A stretch of 55,991 nucleotides of DNA. Source: UBA2287 sp037442025 (lineage in GTDB: Bacteria > Bacteroidota > Bacteroidia > Bacteroidales > Tenuifilaceae). Both the position numbers and the translations under genes were made by a program. Shown here piece by piece: positions 34,494 to 44,489 of this stretch. How positions within the stretch are numbered: position 1 is the first letter of the stretch; each line of letters begins with the position of its first letter. Location of the stretch: the NCBI GenBank assembly GCA_037442025.1, contig JBBIRB010000014.1, positions 1 to 55,991 on the forward strand. Direction: 5' to 3'. Under the pieces are notes generated by a model that ran no database searches, was not told where the DNA came from, and saw only the letters and a list, made by a program, of their open reading frames with translations.

Positions 34494-35858
34494 CTAACCT
34501 AGCGAGCCAAAAAACAAGCTGTAAATAAAAATGGCAGCAATAGCTATTGGAGCAATAAACTTAACAATGAACAGGAAGGTTGGAAAAAGTTTAACTCTTA
34601 AGCTTCCTTCGTTAGAAAGTTCGGCTCGTATGAACTTGTCTCCAACAAACCAGCCAACAAATATAACAATAAGCAACCCGCCCAAAGGCAATAGAACGTT
34701 GGATGCTGAATAGTCGAGCAAATCGAAAATGCTTTTATCAAAAAGGGTAACACCCTTTAGCGCTCCGAACGACATGGATGCCAAAACCCCCAATACCGAG
34801 ATGGCAATGGTTGCTATTACAGTAGCCTTTGAGCGAGTCATTTTCAGTTCTTCCGAAAAGTAAGCAACTACCACCTCTAATAGCGAAATGGTAGAAGTAA
34901 GCGCTGCAACAGCTAACAATACAAAAAAAATGGCTGCAAACGCATCGCCCCCAGGCATTTGTTGAAATATTTTGGGTAGTGTTATAAAAACTAATTTGGG
35001 TCCCATGGTGGGTTCAATGCCAAAAGAAAAAACTGCTGGAAAAATCATTACACCTGCCAAAACGGCAATTAAAGTATCGGCCATGGAAACCTCGAAAGCA
35101 GTTGCGGTTAGATTTTCCTTTTTGCCAAAGTATGATGCGTAGGTTATAAGTGCCCCCATTCCCAAACTGAGCGAAAAGAATGCTTGCCCCAGGGCAAACA
35201 AGAAGGTTTTGGCGGTTACCTTGTCAAAATTGGGTTTGAATAGAAAGGCAAGCCCATCGCTGGCACCGGGAAGGGTTATTGAGCGAATACAAAGTACAAT
35301 GATAAGCAACAGCAAAAGCGGCATAAGCAGTTTGGTGTACTTTTCAATGCCTTTCTTAATGCCAGCAACCACTACAGCAGCCGTAAGCAGCATGAATACC
35401 ATTTGCCAAATTATGGGGCGATATGGGTGAGCAATGAAATTGCCAAATTTATCGGCCAGCTGCTCAGTTGTCTGACCCGAGAACTTATGCGAAACCGACT
35501 GAACTATATACTCGAGAGTCCATCCGGCTACGGCACTGTAAAAGGCCAAAATAAAAAAAGCGGCAACAATGCCCATGAAGCCAATGAGGTACCAACGCTT
35601 GCCGGGAGCAATTTTTTTAAACGAACCATAGGCATTCTTTTGCCCTCGCCGGCCAATTGCAAATTCCGACATCATAACGGGTACGCCAATGAGCAATACA
35701 AAAAATAGGTATATCAGAAGAAAGGCACCCCCACCGTTCTCGCCAGCTACATAAGGAAATTTCCAAATATTTCCCAAACCTACAGCCGAACCGGCTGCTG
35801 CAGCAATTATTCCAAATTTGCTTCCAAAACTATCGCGTTGCGATTCAAATTCACTCAT
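34494..35858 (-). CDS. neurotransmitter:sodium symporter family transporter (NSS/SNF)
   Basis: About 454 residues from the ATG at 35858. Typical bacterial NSS with about 11-12 helices. GSAVGLGNIWKFPYVAGENGG is the Na+/substrate site of helix 1, followed by GRRGQKN and later FFSLSLGMGALITYASY (helix 6). It probably takes up an amino acid with Na+. First gene of the operon with AGCS, HhH and GT2. A hydrophobic upstream leader without a clear promoter separates it from the aldolase gene. Confidence 0.93.
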   Translation of the reverse strand: MSEFESQRDSFGSKFGIIAAAAGSAVGLGNIWKFPYVAGENGGGAFLLIYLFFVLLIGVPVMMSEFAIGRRGQKNAYGSFKKIAPGKRWYLIGFMGIVAAFFILAFYSAVAGWTLEYIVQSVSHKFSGQTTEQLADKFGNFIAHPYRPIIWQMVFMLLTAAVVVAGIKKGIEKYTKLLMPLLLLLIIVLCIRSITLPGASDGLAFLFKPNFDKVTAKTFLFALGQAFFSLSLGMGALITYASYFGKKENLTATAFEVSMADTLIAVLAGVMIFPAVFSFGIEPTMGPKLVFITLPKIFQQMPGGDAFAAIFFVLLAVAALTSTISLLEVVVAYFSEELKMTRSKATVIATIAISVLGVLASMSFGALKGVTLFDKSIFDLLDYSASNVLLPLGGLLIVIFVGWFVGDKFIRAELSNEGSLRVKLFPTFLFIVKFIAPIAIAAIFIYSLFFGSLG

Positions 35859-36042
35859 AACTTTATTCAATTATAAAAACCAGTAAACGGTAGCCAATTT
35901 CCGAAAAAATGTTGGGTTTCGCAAAGGGGCAAAACTTATTTATAGCAATTGGTTAAATATATAATTCAATTATTCTGAATCGTTGCGCGGCTCAACCAAA
36001 AAAATTTTAGAAACCGATTCTCAACTCTGGGCCTTGGGTTGC

Positions 36043-37101
36043 TTAGGCTACATCAATCTCGCGACACAAGTAAACGTCTTGAATTGCGTTGAGGATTTTT
36101 ACTCCTTCATCCATGGGTCGTTGAAACGCTTTTCTTCCACTAATAAGCCCCATGCCTCCGGCACGCTTATTAACAACCGCTGTAAAAATGGCCTCTGAAA
36201 GGTCGCTGGCTCCGCTCGAAGCCCCTCCCGAATTGATTAGGCCAGCCCGTCCATTGAAGCAACTTAGCACCTGATAGCGGGTAAGATCGATGGGGTGGTC
36301 AGTCGAAAGTTGCGAGTAAACTTTATCGTGCGTTTTACCGAAACTTATAGCCTTGAATCCACCATTGTTTTCGGGTAACTTCTGCTTAATAATGTCGGCC
36401 TGAATGGTTACACCCAAATGGTTGGCCTGCCCTGTTAGGTCGGCTGCCGTATGGTAATCGATGCCTTCCTTTTTAAATCCATTATTACGAAGGTAACACC
36501 AAAGTACCGTTGCCATTCCCAACTGGTGTGCATACTCAAAAGCCTCAGCAACCTCAATTATTTGGCGAGTCGACTCTTCGGAACCAAAATAAATGGTTGC
36601 ACCTACCGCAGTAGCGCCCAAGTTCCAGGCTTCTTCAACGGATCCGAACATTATTTGGTCGTACTTATTGGGGTAAGTTAGCAATTCGTTATGGTTTATT
36701 TTCACAATAAAAGGGATACGGTGTGCATACTTCCGCGACACAGCTGCCAATACTCCAAAAGTTGACGCAACGGCATTTGCCCCCCCTTCAATGGCCAATC
36801 TCACAATATTTTCGGGATCGAAGTAAATGGGATTTGGTGCGAACGATGCCCCAGCAGTATGCTCAATACCCTGGTCGACAGGCAGTATAGACAGGTAACC
36901 CGTTCCGGCAAGCCTGCCCGAACCAAACAACGATTGGATGCTGCGCAAAACTTGGGGCGAACGGTTGGTGTGATAAAAAACCCGCTCAATGAAATCGGGG
37001 CCAGGTAAATGCAGCTGCTCCTTAGGAATAGTTGCACTTTGGTGCTCGAGCAGTAATTTGGCTTTATCGCCTAAATGGTCAACAAGTTCTGTATAATTCA
37101 T
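36043..37101 (-). CDS. class I fructose-bisphosphate aldolase (DhnA/FbaB type)
   Basis: 352 residues. Sequence features of the archaeal-type/FbaB class I aldolases are present: LSILPVDQGIEHTAG near the N terminus, FIVKINHNELLTYP in the barrel centre, VGATIYFGSEES and the phosphate-binding stretch LINSGGASSGASDL followed by GGMGLISGRKAFQR. It splits fructose 1,6-bisphosphate in glycolysis or joins trioses in gluconeogenesis by a Schiff base; the exact Lys is not assigned here. Single gene, ATG at 37101. Confidence 0.9.
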   Translation of the reverse strand: MNYTELVDHLGDKAKLLLEHQSATIPKEQLHLPGPDFIERVFYHTNRSPQVLRSIQSLFGSGRLAGTGYLSILPVDQGIEHTAGASFAPNPIYFDPENIVRLAIEGGANAVASTFGVLAAVSRKYAHRIPFIVKINHNELLTYPNKYDQIMFGSVEEAWNLGATAVGATIYFGSEESTRQIIEVAEAFEYAHQLGMATVLWCYLRNNGFKKEGIDYHTAADLTGQANHLGVTIQADIIKQKLPENNGGFKAISFGKTHDKVYSQLSTDHPIDLTRYQVLSCFNGRAGLINSGGASSGASDLSEAIFTAVVNKRAGGMGLISGRKAFQRPMDEGVKILNAIQDVYLCREIDVA

Positions 37102-37179
37102 GGCATTAGGATTTAGATTTATACAAACCTAAGGAATTATACAACACAATTCAAGTTAAAAAACTGGTATTGAGTTGGG

Positions 37180-39609
37180 TTAGAAAGGATAGCCAATTCC
37201 AATGTGGTAGGCAAAATCGCTTCGCAAATATCCCCTACTGAAAGGTATCCATTGGCTGCCAGTAACTGTAGGGGGTTCGCCAATTATTTGCGATTGCGTA
37301 ATGCGAATTCCGGGGTCGAAAACTTTAACACCCACATCGACTCGCATAACAAAGAAACCCAGATTTACCCGAACGCCCATTCCTGTTCCAAGGGCAATTT
37401 GCTTATAGAAACTGTTCAACTTGAAAAGTGCCCCTGGGCGCTCATCGTTCTTACTAATAGCCCAAATATTGCCGGCATCGACAAAAAGGGCACCCTCGAG
37501 CATTTCAATAACCTTGAAGCGGTACTCTAAATTGGCCTCTAGCTTCACATCGGCTGTTTGGTCGGGAAAGTCAACATTCTCTTCCACAAAAGAGCCTGGA
37601 CCCAGATTTCGGGCATGCCAAGCCCGAATACCAGACGATCCGCCTGAAAAGTACTTCTTTTCGAAGGGGAGTGCCCTAGAGTTGCCGTAAGGCAAGCCAA
37701 TACCAGCAAATGCTCTGTAAACAAAGGTATTATTCCTGTCGACAACCTGTGTGTAAACCGCATTAATATCGCTTTTCACAAACTGCGAGAAGCTGATTCC
37801 CAGAATTTGATAGCTGCCATTAATCGGTTCAATTTTTCGTAAGCTGCTGAATGCATTGAGCAGAATACCCGACGACTCGAAGTTGAAACGAATGGCTGTG
37901 AAACTGACATTCTTCTTTGCTGGTTGATTGTTGTATATTAGGCTGTAGCCGCTGGTAGTAACCAACTGATTTTTGTAACTATTGGCTAAATAGGTGTTCG
38001 AAATACGATTAAGGAAAGCGCTGTCGATGGCAAAAATGTTTATCATGCTAACTTCTGCCAGCGATATGCTATGGGTTAAGTACTTGGCATCCTTCCAATG
38101 GTACCCAAACGACGATCCTACAACCGTTCGGGTGTAGTTGGGCCTATCGCTAAAGTTATATGAAACTGAAACTTGAGTTTGTGGACTATAGGTTCGTAGG
38201 TACTCGTTGCCCGCGAACGGACTTAAGAATCGAGGTATCGTAACGCTCGAACTTACCCCCAGTTCGGTTTGCTGCTTGAAATTTATTTGATTGGATTTCT
38301 TTTCGAAACCCAATGAACCCCTGAGTTTCAGGTCGAAAACTTCGGCACTCCGGAATAGGTTCTTATGCTGATAATTCGCATTGCTTTCGAAACCATAATC
38401 GGCCGATGAATTTGTGCCCACCAGCTCGGTTTGAAAACTCTGAAGCGTATGCGGAGTAAGCTGAATGTAGCAGTTCAGTTTGCCATAGTTCTCGGTTTGT
38501 TCCAAACCCTCGTCGGTAAAAAGGAAGAAGGTTTCATCGGGCGATTTGGCATTCTGCTCCGACTCGTCGGGCTCGAAGTATATGTTTACCAAACGGAAAA
38601 GCCTTAGCGACGATAGGTTACTAAACGACTTAAACACCATGCTCTCACTATAAGTTTGCCCTGGTTTCAGCAGATTTGCATCACTTATCATTCTGAGCCG
38701 TACGCCCGGATCGTTGGAAAATACGAAAATCTCATTCTCGAAATACACCGTATCGAGCAGGTTGGCTGTTTTCAGGTTAAAGTGCGAAATGGGATCGTAT
38801 CTGGGCACAATGAACACCTTGTTAATTTTATACTTCCGGTACTTTTCAACAATACGTTCGCCAAAAACACTGCGGGTAAAGCGATTGCGAATATTCAGTG
38901 TAAGATCAACCTTTTTACTTCCGCTTGAGGTGTCTGCATCGAAGTTGATGAAATCGTGCGAAAAGAAGAAATATCCTTTCTCCTTCAGTAAATTTTCAAT
39001 TCGCTTACGTTCGTTTTGTAGCAAATCCATGTCGAAGCGGGAGTTTTTGGAGAAAAGGCGGTTCAGAGTATCGGAAAGTACTAAACTTTGAATTGTAGTA
39101 TCCTCAACCAAATAGGATATGGTTCTGATTCTATGCGGGTCGCCCAACTGTATGTCGTAAGTTACAATTGCCTTTCTCTTTTTCGAATCGAATTTGGTTA
39201 CTTCGTGCACGCTCGAACCGAAATATCCCTTATTTTCGAGAAAACGCTGAATGTTAGTAACCGATTGCTGGGTAAGCATGGTATCGAGAATTACCGGTTC
39301 CTCACCAATTTTTCGAAGCCAACGGCTAAAGCCCGGTATTACATTCCGGGCCGAATTGTATACCCTCAGGTGGAAACGAGTTCCTACAATCTTTTTGTTA
39401 GGTTTCTGTCGAATGAAGCCTTCAACCTCGCCAGAACGAACCGTTTTCTGCTTGGTATCGTCGAGTTTAACCCTGGTTTTATCGAGCAGGTACTTATTTT
39501 CGGGTACATTACGTGTTAGGTTGCACGATGCCATAAGCAGCAAAGCGGCTGAAAAAAGCAACAGTTTTAAGAAACTGGAATTACTTGAATGTTTTGGCTT
39601 TTGCTGCAT
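37180..39609 (-). CDS. Omp85-family outer-membrane protein (TamA/BamA-like), lipoprotein-type
   Basis: 809 residues. The signal ends LLLMASC, a lipobox, as in Bacteroidetes TamA-like proteins. POTRA-like repeats follow (VTNIQRFLENKGYFGSSVHE; RKRIENLLKEKGYFFFSHDF), then a 16-strand Omp85 barrel whose hallmark GGSSGIRAW lies near residue 660 and whose last strand is YHIGIGYPF. It should insert or export outer-membrane or secreted proteins. Only 78 bases separate it from the aldolase start. ATG at 39609. Confidence 0.9.
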   Translation of the reverse strand: MQQKPKHSSNSSFLKLLLFSAALLLMASCNLTRNVPENKYLLDKTRVKLDDTKQKTVRSGEVEGFIRQKPNKKIVGTRFHLRVYNSARNVIPGFSRWLRKIGEEPVILDTMLTQQSVTNIQRFLENKGYFGSSVHEVTKFDSKKRKAIVTYDIQLGDPHRIRTISYLVEDTTIQSLVLSDTLNRLFSKNSRFDMDLLQNERKRIENLLKEKGYFFFSHDFINFDADTSSGSKKVDLTLNIRNRFTRSVFGERIVEKYRKYKINKVFIVPRYDPISHFNLKTANLLDTVYFENEIFVFSNDPGVRLRMISDANLLKPGQTYSESMVFKSFSNLSSLRLFRLVNIYFEPDESEQNAKSPDETFFLFTDEGLEQTENYGKLNCYIQLTPHTLQSFQTELVGTNSSADYGFESNANYQHKNLFRSAEVFDLKLRGSLGFEKKSNQINFKQQTELGVSSSVTIPRFLSPFAGNEYLRTYSPQTQVSVSYNFSDRPNYTRTVVGSSFGYHWKDAKYLTHSISLAEVSMINIFAIDSAFLNRISNTYLANSYKNQLVTTSGYSLIYNNQPAKKNVSFTAIRFNFESSGILLNAFSSLRKIEPINGSYQILGISFSQFVKSDINAVYTQVVDRNNTFVYRAFAGIGLPYGNSRALPFEKKYFSGGSSGIRAWHARNLGPGSFVEENVDFPDQTADVKLEANLEYRFKVIEMLEGALFVDAGNIWAISKNDERPGALFKLNSFYKQIALGTGMGVRVNLGFFVMRVDVGVKVFDPGIRITQSQIIGEPPTVTGSQWIPFSRGYLRSDFAYHIGIGYPF

Positions 39610-39711
39610 GTATTGCTAAACTTATAAAGCGTATTATGGGCACTAAAAATATAAAAAGGTTTGCAAAGTGCCATGCAATGGCCAACACAAAAAGTGCCAA
39701 AAAAATGTTGG

Positions 39712-40584
39712 CTACTTTCTTCTCCGGTTAACCACAAAAATTCCCGACAGAATGAGGGCACCCCCAAGAATTTGTTTCCAACTTAAACTTTCGCCAAGTA
39801 TAGGTATAGCCAGTAATGCTGTTATAACCGATTGGGAAAGCAAAGTAACCGAAACATTCTCGGCCTTCAGGTGACCCAAAGCATAGTTAATGGTTATCCA
39901 TCCGCCAAAATGGGTTATTACACCCAAGCCAATTAGCCCCATCCATGTTTTATTGGAGAAACCAACCAGTGAATTGCCTGTAATAGCATTGGCCACAAAA
40001 AGCATAATGGCCATAAACAGCACAGAAAAAGTCATGAAGGTAATGGTATCGACCCTTTTGCGCGAATCGAGCGTGAAAAGCAAATAGAGCGCATAGAAAA
40101 AGCTTGCCGAAAGGGCCATCAGGTCGCCCCTATTGAAATCCATTGTGAGCCATGAATTAATTCCGATTAGAATATTAAGCCCAATTAGGGCTATAATAAG
40201 GCCGTACCAAAATCGTATGGGAAGCCTTTGGCGAAAAACAACCAGCGATATAAGCCCAACCCAAATGGGTGCATTATTGGCTAAAAGTGTTGCCGTTGCA
40301 GCAGAAGTAAGCAGCAAACTGGTATTCCACATGAAAAGGTCGATGGCAAAAAAGGTGGCACCCAAAAAAATGAGCCACAGATCGCGAACGGAAGGAACCT
40401 TCATTCCCCTAAAGACCCAAAATGGGAGCAGAAGCACCAACGCAATGAAAACTCGATAAAAAGTTGAAACCGAGCCGGGTACATTGGCAATTTTTACGAA
40501 TATGGCCGAAAAGCCTATACACAGTATTCCAAATGCCAACGAAAGGTACGAAGCAACACTAACGGATTGGGGTCTTATTTTCAT
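39712..40584 (-). CDS. EamA-family exporter (DMT superfamily)
   Basis: About 290 residues and 10 hydrophobic helices, two EamA repeats of five. The first repeat starts SLAFGILCIGFSAIFVKIAN and contains NTSLLLTSAATATLLANNAPIW; the second contains SASFFYALYLLF and ends with the basic tail NRRRK. DMT transporters export amino acids or other metabolites; the substrate is not known. The start is taken as the ATG at 40584 (MKIRPQ); the open frame reaches 40638. Confidence 0.87.
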   Translation of the reverse strand: MKIRPQSVSVASYLSLAFGILCIGFSAIFVKIANVPGSVSTFYRVFIALVLLLPFWVFRGMKVPSVRDLWLIFLGATFFAIDLFMWNTSLLLTSAATATLLANNAPIWVGLISLVVFRQRLPIRFWYGLIIALIGLNILIGINSWLTMDFNRGDLMALSASFFYALYLLFTLDSRKRVDTITFMTFSVLFMAIMLFVANAITGNSLVGFSNKTWMGLIGLGVITHFGGWITINYALGHLKAENVSVTLLSQSVITALLAIPILGESLSWKQILGGALILSGIFVVNRRRK

Positions 40585-40726
40585 ATTCAAATTTCTGGTC
40601 ACAAATCTAGGTATAATTGAATGAGACACCTCAACCAAGCAAACATTTTGTAGATTTGCCTATAAAATAGGTTCTACTGCCAATTTCGTGATAATTAAGG
40701 AAATTAACGCAAACTTAAATCTATGG

Positions 40727-40798
40727 TTTGGGTTTGAAGGCGGAAGCCCGGAGTCCCAATTAGCCTGCTTCATCGTTTTATTCCAACTTCGGTCTTCG
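40727..40798 (-). repeat. partial copy of the dispersed low-complexity repeat
   Basis: On the - strand GAAGACCGAAGTTGGAA (40781-40797) matches 16 of 17 bases of the core of copy A at 21.65 kb. A weaker related stretch lies at 40738-40756. Because this element covers the apparent GTG start of truA, that start is unlikely. Confidence 0.5.
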
Positions 40799-40857
40799 TG
40801 CTTCTGACCCTAAAACCTTTCCACTTAAATTGCAGTAGTACCATAAAATATAACGTC

Positions 40858-41652
40858 TTGCGATATTTTGTTCACTGCGCATACAACGGCTTTAACTACA
40901 AGGGGTGGCAACGACAGCCCGGTGTAATTACCGTACAGGAGGTTTTTGAACAGGCACTTGCCACAGTTTTAGGGAAACACATAACTTGTATTGGCTGCGG
41001 AAGAACCGATGCAATGGTGCATGCTGCTCAATACTTTTTCCATTTCGATTGGTATAATCCACTTCCCGAAAACGTGGTGTTTGTGCTTAACAAGGTTCTC
41101 CCCGACGATGTTGCCATTTTCGAGGTGACTCCCACCGAGAACTATCCCCACGCCCAGTTTGCGGTTAGCATGCGAACCTACAGCTACTTTATACATAACT
41201 TAAAGGATCCGTACCTAGCTCAGTTTAGTTCTCTGTATCCATTCGAAAACTGGAACTTCGAAAGCATGAAAAGCGCTGTGGCGCTTCTGAAGCAACACAA
41301 CAATTTCACTAACTTTTGCCGTAGCCCCAAAAAGCAGGGTAGCTGCTGTTGTAATGTAACACATGCCCAACTTCAGATAAGTTCAAACAGGAATATGCTT
41401 CGCTTTCAAATCTCATCGAAACGGTTCCTTCAGGGTATGGTGCGCCTTATTGTACAACGGCTTATCGATGTGGGGTCGGGCGAATTGGCATTATCCCATT
41501 TTGAAGCCTACCTCGAGGGTACCGCTACTCCTCAAAAACAAAGGGCTTCATACCCCCAGGGGCTACACCTAACGGGAGTTGAGTACCCTTTTTTGAAAGT
41601 ACCCACCATTCCAAATTTCATCGGAAATAGCATTGAATGGGAAGAAATTTAG
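40858..41652 (+). CDS. truA: tRNA pseudouridine(38-40) synthase TruA
   Basis: About 264 residues from the TTG at 40858 (LRYFVHCAYNGFNYKGWQRQ), which fits the family N terminus; the GTG at 40798 lies in a repeat. TruA converts uridines 38-40 of the tRNA anticodon arm to pseudouridine. The catalytic motif is GCGRTDAMVHA with Asp51; the usual Gly after Ala is Met here. RTYSYFIH and FLQGMVRLIVQRLIDVGSG are further family motifs. The gene is complete and ends just before a convergent methyltransferase gene. A TAGATTTG box at 40651-40658 could be its promoter. Confidence 0.92.
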   Translation: MRYFVHCAYNGFNYKGWQRQPGVITVQEVFEQALATVLGKHITCIGCGRTDAMVHAAQYFFHFDWYNPLPENVVFVLNKVLPDDVAIFEVTPTENYPHAQFAVSMRTYSYFIHNLKDPYLAQFSSLYPFENWNFESMKSAVALLKQHNNFTNFCRSPKKQGSCCCNVTHAQLQISSNRNMLRFQISSKRFLQGMVRLIVQRLIDVGSGELALSHFEAYLEGTATPQKQRASYPQGLHLTGVEYPFLKVPTIPNFIGNSIEWEEI

Positions 41653-41699
41653 CCCTATTTTTATTGGAATTGCATTGAGTTCGCAACTACAGTTAAACT

Positions 41700-42626
41700 C
41701 TAATTTTTAACAACAAAATGGCAATGGCTAACTAATATGCTTTGAATAGGGTAGTTAGCAAATTTACTGTTAAGTTTTATGCGCTGTAACTGAACTGGAT
41801 CTCCATCTCTCTTCTCCTCAATTTTATATTTTAAATTTAGGCCATTGAACAGGTTCATGTAGTCGCTAATTCTCAATCGATTCTGTGGTTGTATCGAGTT
41901 ATCGATCATTTTCCACTGAAATTGCGAAAAACGGAGAAAGTTGTATATTGTAATTGTAGGATCGAAGTGGGCAAAATGATCAGACAAATCGATGAAATGC
42001 GACATTATTCCATCCTTCGCCAGCAATCTATTCATTTCACCTACTATTTCTTTTAATACAAAAGGGTTAATGTGTTCAAATGTGTTGTTTGAATGAACCA
42101 AGTTAAAATACCCGGACTTAAAATTTATTTTTCGGGCATCGCCAATCCAGTAATGCAAATTCAACTTTTTGAGCAGGTCGTTTTTAGCATATTTGCTCGT
42201 AGTTGAAATGTCTTTAATTATTTCAATTCTGTCAGGCATAAACCCTTCTTCGCCAATGCTAAGTTCCCCCTTCTGAATCTTTTCATAAAACATTCTTGCA
42301 GTTTGAATTATTCTTTCTTCTTTTAAATGCATATCAATATCGATGCTCCAAATTTCGTTGCCACCAACCAGAAAAATGTAAACAGGAATTACAGGATTCC
42401 AGCCTGTACCTAACTCTATGGCTCTATTTGGAAAAGAAAGTCCTGTTGAGTTTCGAAAAAATTTTATATGATTTCGAGCATGGGTAAGCCTATCGAAAAA
42501 TAATTCATTGGTTAATCTTACACCCTTGGTTATATGCTTCTGAAAAAGAAAATTAATTCTGCTTTTGAAAGGAAGAACCGATATTGTTTTCTGAACAACA
42601 GCTTTGGCTACCCATTTATAACCCAT
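41700..42626 (-). CDS. class I SAM-dependent methyltransferase
   Basis: 308 residues. A Rossmann-type core starts at AIELGTGWNPVIPVY (SAM motif I) and continues with WSIDID, DAR, and NLVHSNNTFEHINP (motif IV with the common N-x-FEH). The C-terminal third is unlike common families. The substrate is unknown; a membrane or cell-surface molecule is possible. It is convergent with truA and divergent from the M23-like gene. ATG at 42626. Confidence 0.82.
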   Translation of the reverse strand: MGYKWVAKAVVQKTISVLPFKSRINFLFQKHITKGVRLTNELFFDRLTHARNHIKFFRNSTGLSFPNRAIELGTGWNPVIPVYIFLVGGNEIWSIDIDMHLKEERIIQTARMFYEKIQKGELSIGEEGFMPDRIEIIKDISTTSKYAKNDLLKKLNLHYWIGDARKINFKSGYFNLVHSNNTFEHINPFVLKEIVGEMNRLLAKDGIMSHFIDLSDHFAHFDPTITIYNFLRFSQFQWKMIDNSIQPQNRLRISDYMNLFNGLNLKYKIEEKRDGDPVQLQRIKLNSKFANYPIQSILVSHCHFVVKN

Positions 42627-42746
42627 ACATTATTATTTATAGCGTTCTATTAAACATTTTGGACTCCCCAAAAATATGTATACACCTGCAAAAAATTGTC
42701 TTTATCAGTAAAAATAATATTTTCGAATTTGAAAATATACTTATTA

Positions 42747-43328
42747 ATGATTTTAATTATAACATTAAGTTGGCTCATTTTAATCCCCATACAGTGCACT
42801 AACAGGCACTATATTCATAATATTAAACTTACTGAAATTGGCAGTTTCGGAATGCTCCGCAAGGAACGTCCAGGAGTACCGGCGCATTATCATACAGGAA
42901 TTGACATAAAACGTCCAACAGCTAACTACCAAAACGAACCAATATTCCCAATTGCCGAAGGCAGGGTAATTAGCAAGCGTACCGATGGCCCCTATGCCCA
43001 AATCATAGTGGAGCACCACTTTGGTTCCCAAACGTTCTGGTCGTTATACGAGCATGTTGCAGGGATTAGGGTTGGGCTTAACGATTGGGTTTCGCCCCAC
43101 GAGCCCATGGCTCGTTTCATGAACCGACAGGAACTGAACCGGTATGGTTGGCAGTTCGACCATTTGCACCTAGAGGTACTTAAAGTAAGACCCATAGCCC
43201 TAAAACCCAACCCTAAGCATCCCGAACGGCGTTTTGGGTCGTACTCGCTAGTATGCTACACCCAGGCCGACCTGAATAGGTATTTTGTAAACCCTCTAGA
43301 TTTTTTTGAAACTCACCTGAAGCATTAA
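42747..43328 (+). CDS. M23/LytM-like peptidase domain protein
   Basis: About 193 residues from the ATG at 42747, which starts a signal peptide/anchor (MILIITLSWLILIPIQC); upstream TTG codons are less likely. The M23 features are HYHTGIDIKRP (His and Asp ligands) and FDHLHLEV (HxH ligand), so the zinc site appears complete, with a beta-rich core between (FPIAEGRVISKR). Such enzymes cut peptidoglycan cross-links in the periplasm or modulate other hydrolases. The stop lies 4 bases from that of the convergent metallo-hydrolase. Confidence 0.82.
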   Translation: MILIITLSWLILIPIQCTNRHYIHNIKLTEIGSFGMLRKERPGVPAHYHTGIDIKRPTANYQNEPIFPIAEGRVISKRTDGPYAQIIVEHHFGSQTFWSLYEHVAGIRVGLNDWVSPHEPMARFMNRQELNRYGWQFDHLHLEVLKVRPIALKPNPKHPERRFGSYSLVCYTQADLNRYFVNPLDFFETHLKH

Positions 43329-43332
43329 ATCA

Positions 43333-44337
43333 TTACAGTTCGTTAAAAGCTGCCTCCACGCTATTTGGGAACTGTTGCTCGTTTCCTTTAAGCCCGTACT
43401 TGGTAGAATTTAACATTGCCTTGATTTCGTCGAGGGTTTTGCCCTCCTTTTTCAGCTGTCCAACATCGGCTATTAGGCTCTCGAAAAACTTGGCTTGCGC
43501 CAACAGTATTTCGTTGCCTCCAACCGCTCCGTGACCCGGAATTACCTTTTCGTAACCTTCGGAAGCCAATTGCCTAACAGCGCTTAACCAACCACTTGGT
43601 GTTCCTCCATGTGCTGTAAAAAGGAATGGAACCATGCCATTGAATACCAAATCGCCTGCATGCAGAACATTATAATTGCGAAAGGCAACTACTATGTTGT
43701 CGTTGGTATGGCCCGCACCGCGAAACAGCAGATCGATTTTCTCATTGGCCAGCTGAATGGTGTATGCATCGGTAAAGGTAATATTGGGGTATCGGATACG
43801 TATTCTCTTGTATTCCTCGAAATTGGAAAGCATGCGTTGATACTGCTCGCTTAGCCGTTTGGTACCTGCCGTGTCGGTGGCGGGTGTACTTTCTAAATCC
43901 TGTTTCAACTTAGCAATTCGCTCTGGGTAGGCTTTTTCGATATTGTTTTTAATGTTTACCTCGTTGAAATTCTTTAGGTTATCGACAATCTTTGAATGGG
44001 CAATAATGGTAATATTTTCGGGTAATCCAGCTGCTCCTCCCACATGGTCGCCATGACAGTGAGTATAAACCAAATAGCGAATGGGCTTGCTGGTTAGCTG
44101 GCTAATATAACCTACCAGAGTTTCACCGTCGCGGGGCAAGTTTCCCGAATCGACCACCAGAACCCCTTCGGGGGTTATTAAAAAGGCAATATTGCCACCC
44201 ATGCCTGAAACCACATATAGGTTTTCTGTTAACTTTTGGGGTGCGGTTGAGGTTTGAGCATATATACTAGGCACCATCAGAGCCACAAGGCTTAAAAACA
44301 CTACAAATTTTCTCATTTTATTCATATTGTTTATCAT
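43333..44337 (-). CDS. secreted metallo-beta-lactamase-fold hydrolase
   Basis: 334 residues with a signal peptide (VVFLSLVALMVPSIYAQ). The metal motif is THCHGDHVGG, with later ligands in FRGAGHTNDN and VIPGHGAVGG, giving a complete MBL site. The C-terminal extension ENITI..NNIEKAYPERIAKLKQDLE is helical. It belongs to the broad secreted group with unknown substrate; beta-lactamase activity is not implied. ATG at 44337. Confidence 0.88.
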   Translation of the reverse strand: MINNMNKMRKFVVFLSLVALMVPSIYAQTSTAPQKLTENLYVVSGMGGNIAFLITPEGVLVVDSGNLPRDGETLVGYISQLTSKPIRYLVYTHCHGDHVGGAAGLPENITIIAHSKIVDNLKNFNEVNIKNNIEKAYPERIAKLKQDLESTPATDTAGTKRLSEQYQRMLSNFEEYKRIRIRYPNITFTDAYTIQLANEKIDLLFRGAGHTNDNIVVAFRNYNVLHAGDLVFNGMVPFLFTAHGGTPSGWLSAVRQLASEGYEKVIPGHGAVGGNEILLAQAKFFESLIADVGQLKKEGKTLDEIKAMLNSTKYGLKGNEQQFPNSVEAAFNEL

Positions 44338-44431
44338 GTCAAGTTAATACTATTTTATAAACCCTGTAATGTAGTAATGGTTCAATATATAACGACCGGA
44401 ATAGCAACTCTTACCCTATATAAAAAATTAA

Positions 44432-44471
44432 GTTCCCTTTTGGTTTTCAATTACAAAAACCAAAAGGGAAC
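44432..44471 (-). terminator. strong terminator for the gene at 44490
   Basis: A 16-base perfect inverted repeat (GTTCCCTTTTGGTTTT) with an 8-base loop, followed on the - strand by TTAATTTTTT. It lies 18 bases after the stop codon. Confidence 0.85.
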
Positions 44472-44489
44472 CAAGCAACTTAAGTTCAG

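Noticed and set aside
40798..40857. Upstream GTG start of truA
   Set aside because: It lies in a copy of the dispersed repeat and the added 20 residues do not resemble the family N terminus. The TTG at 40858 fits better.
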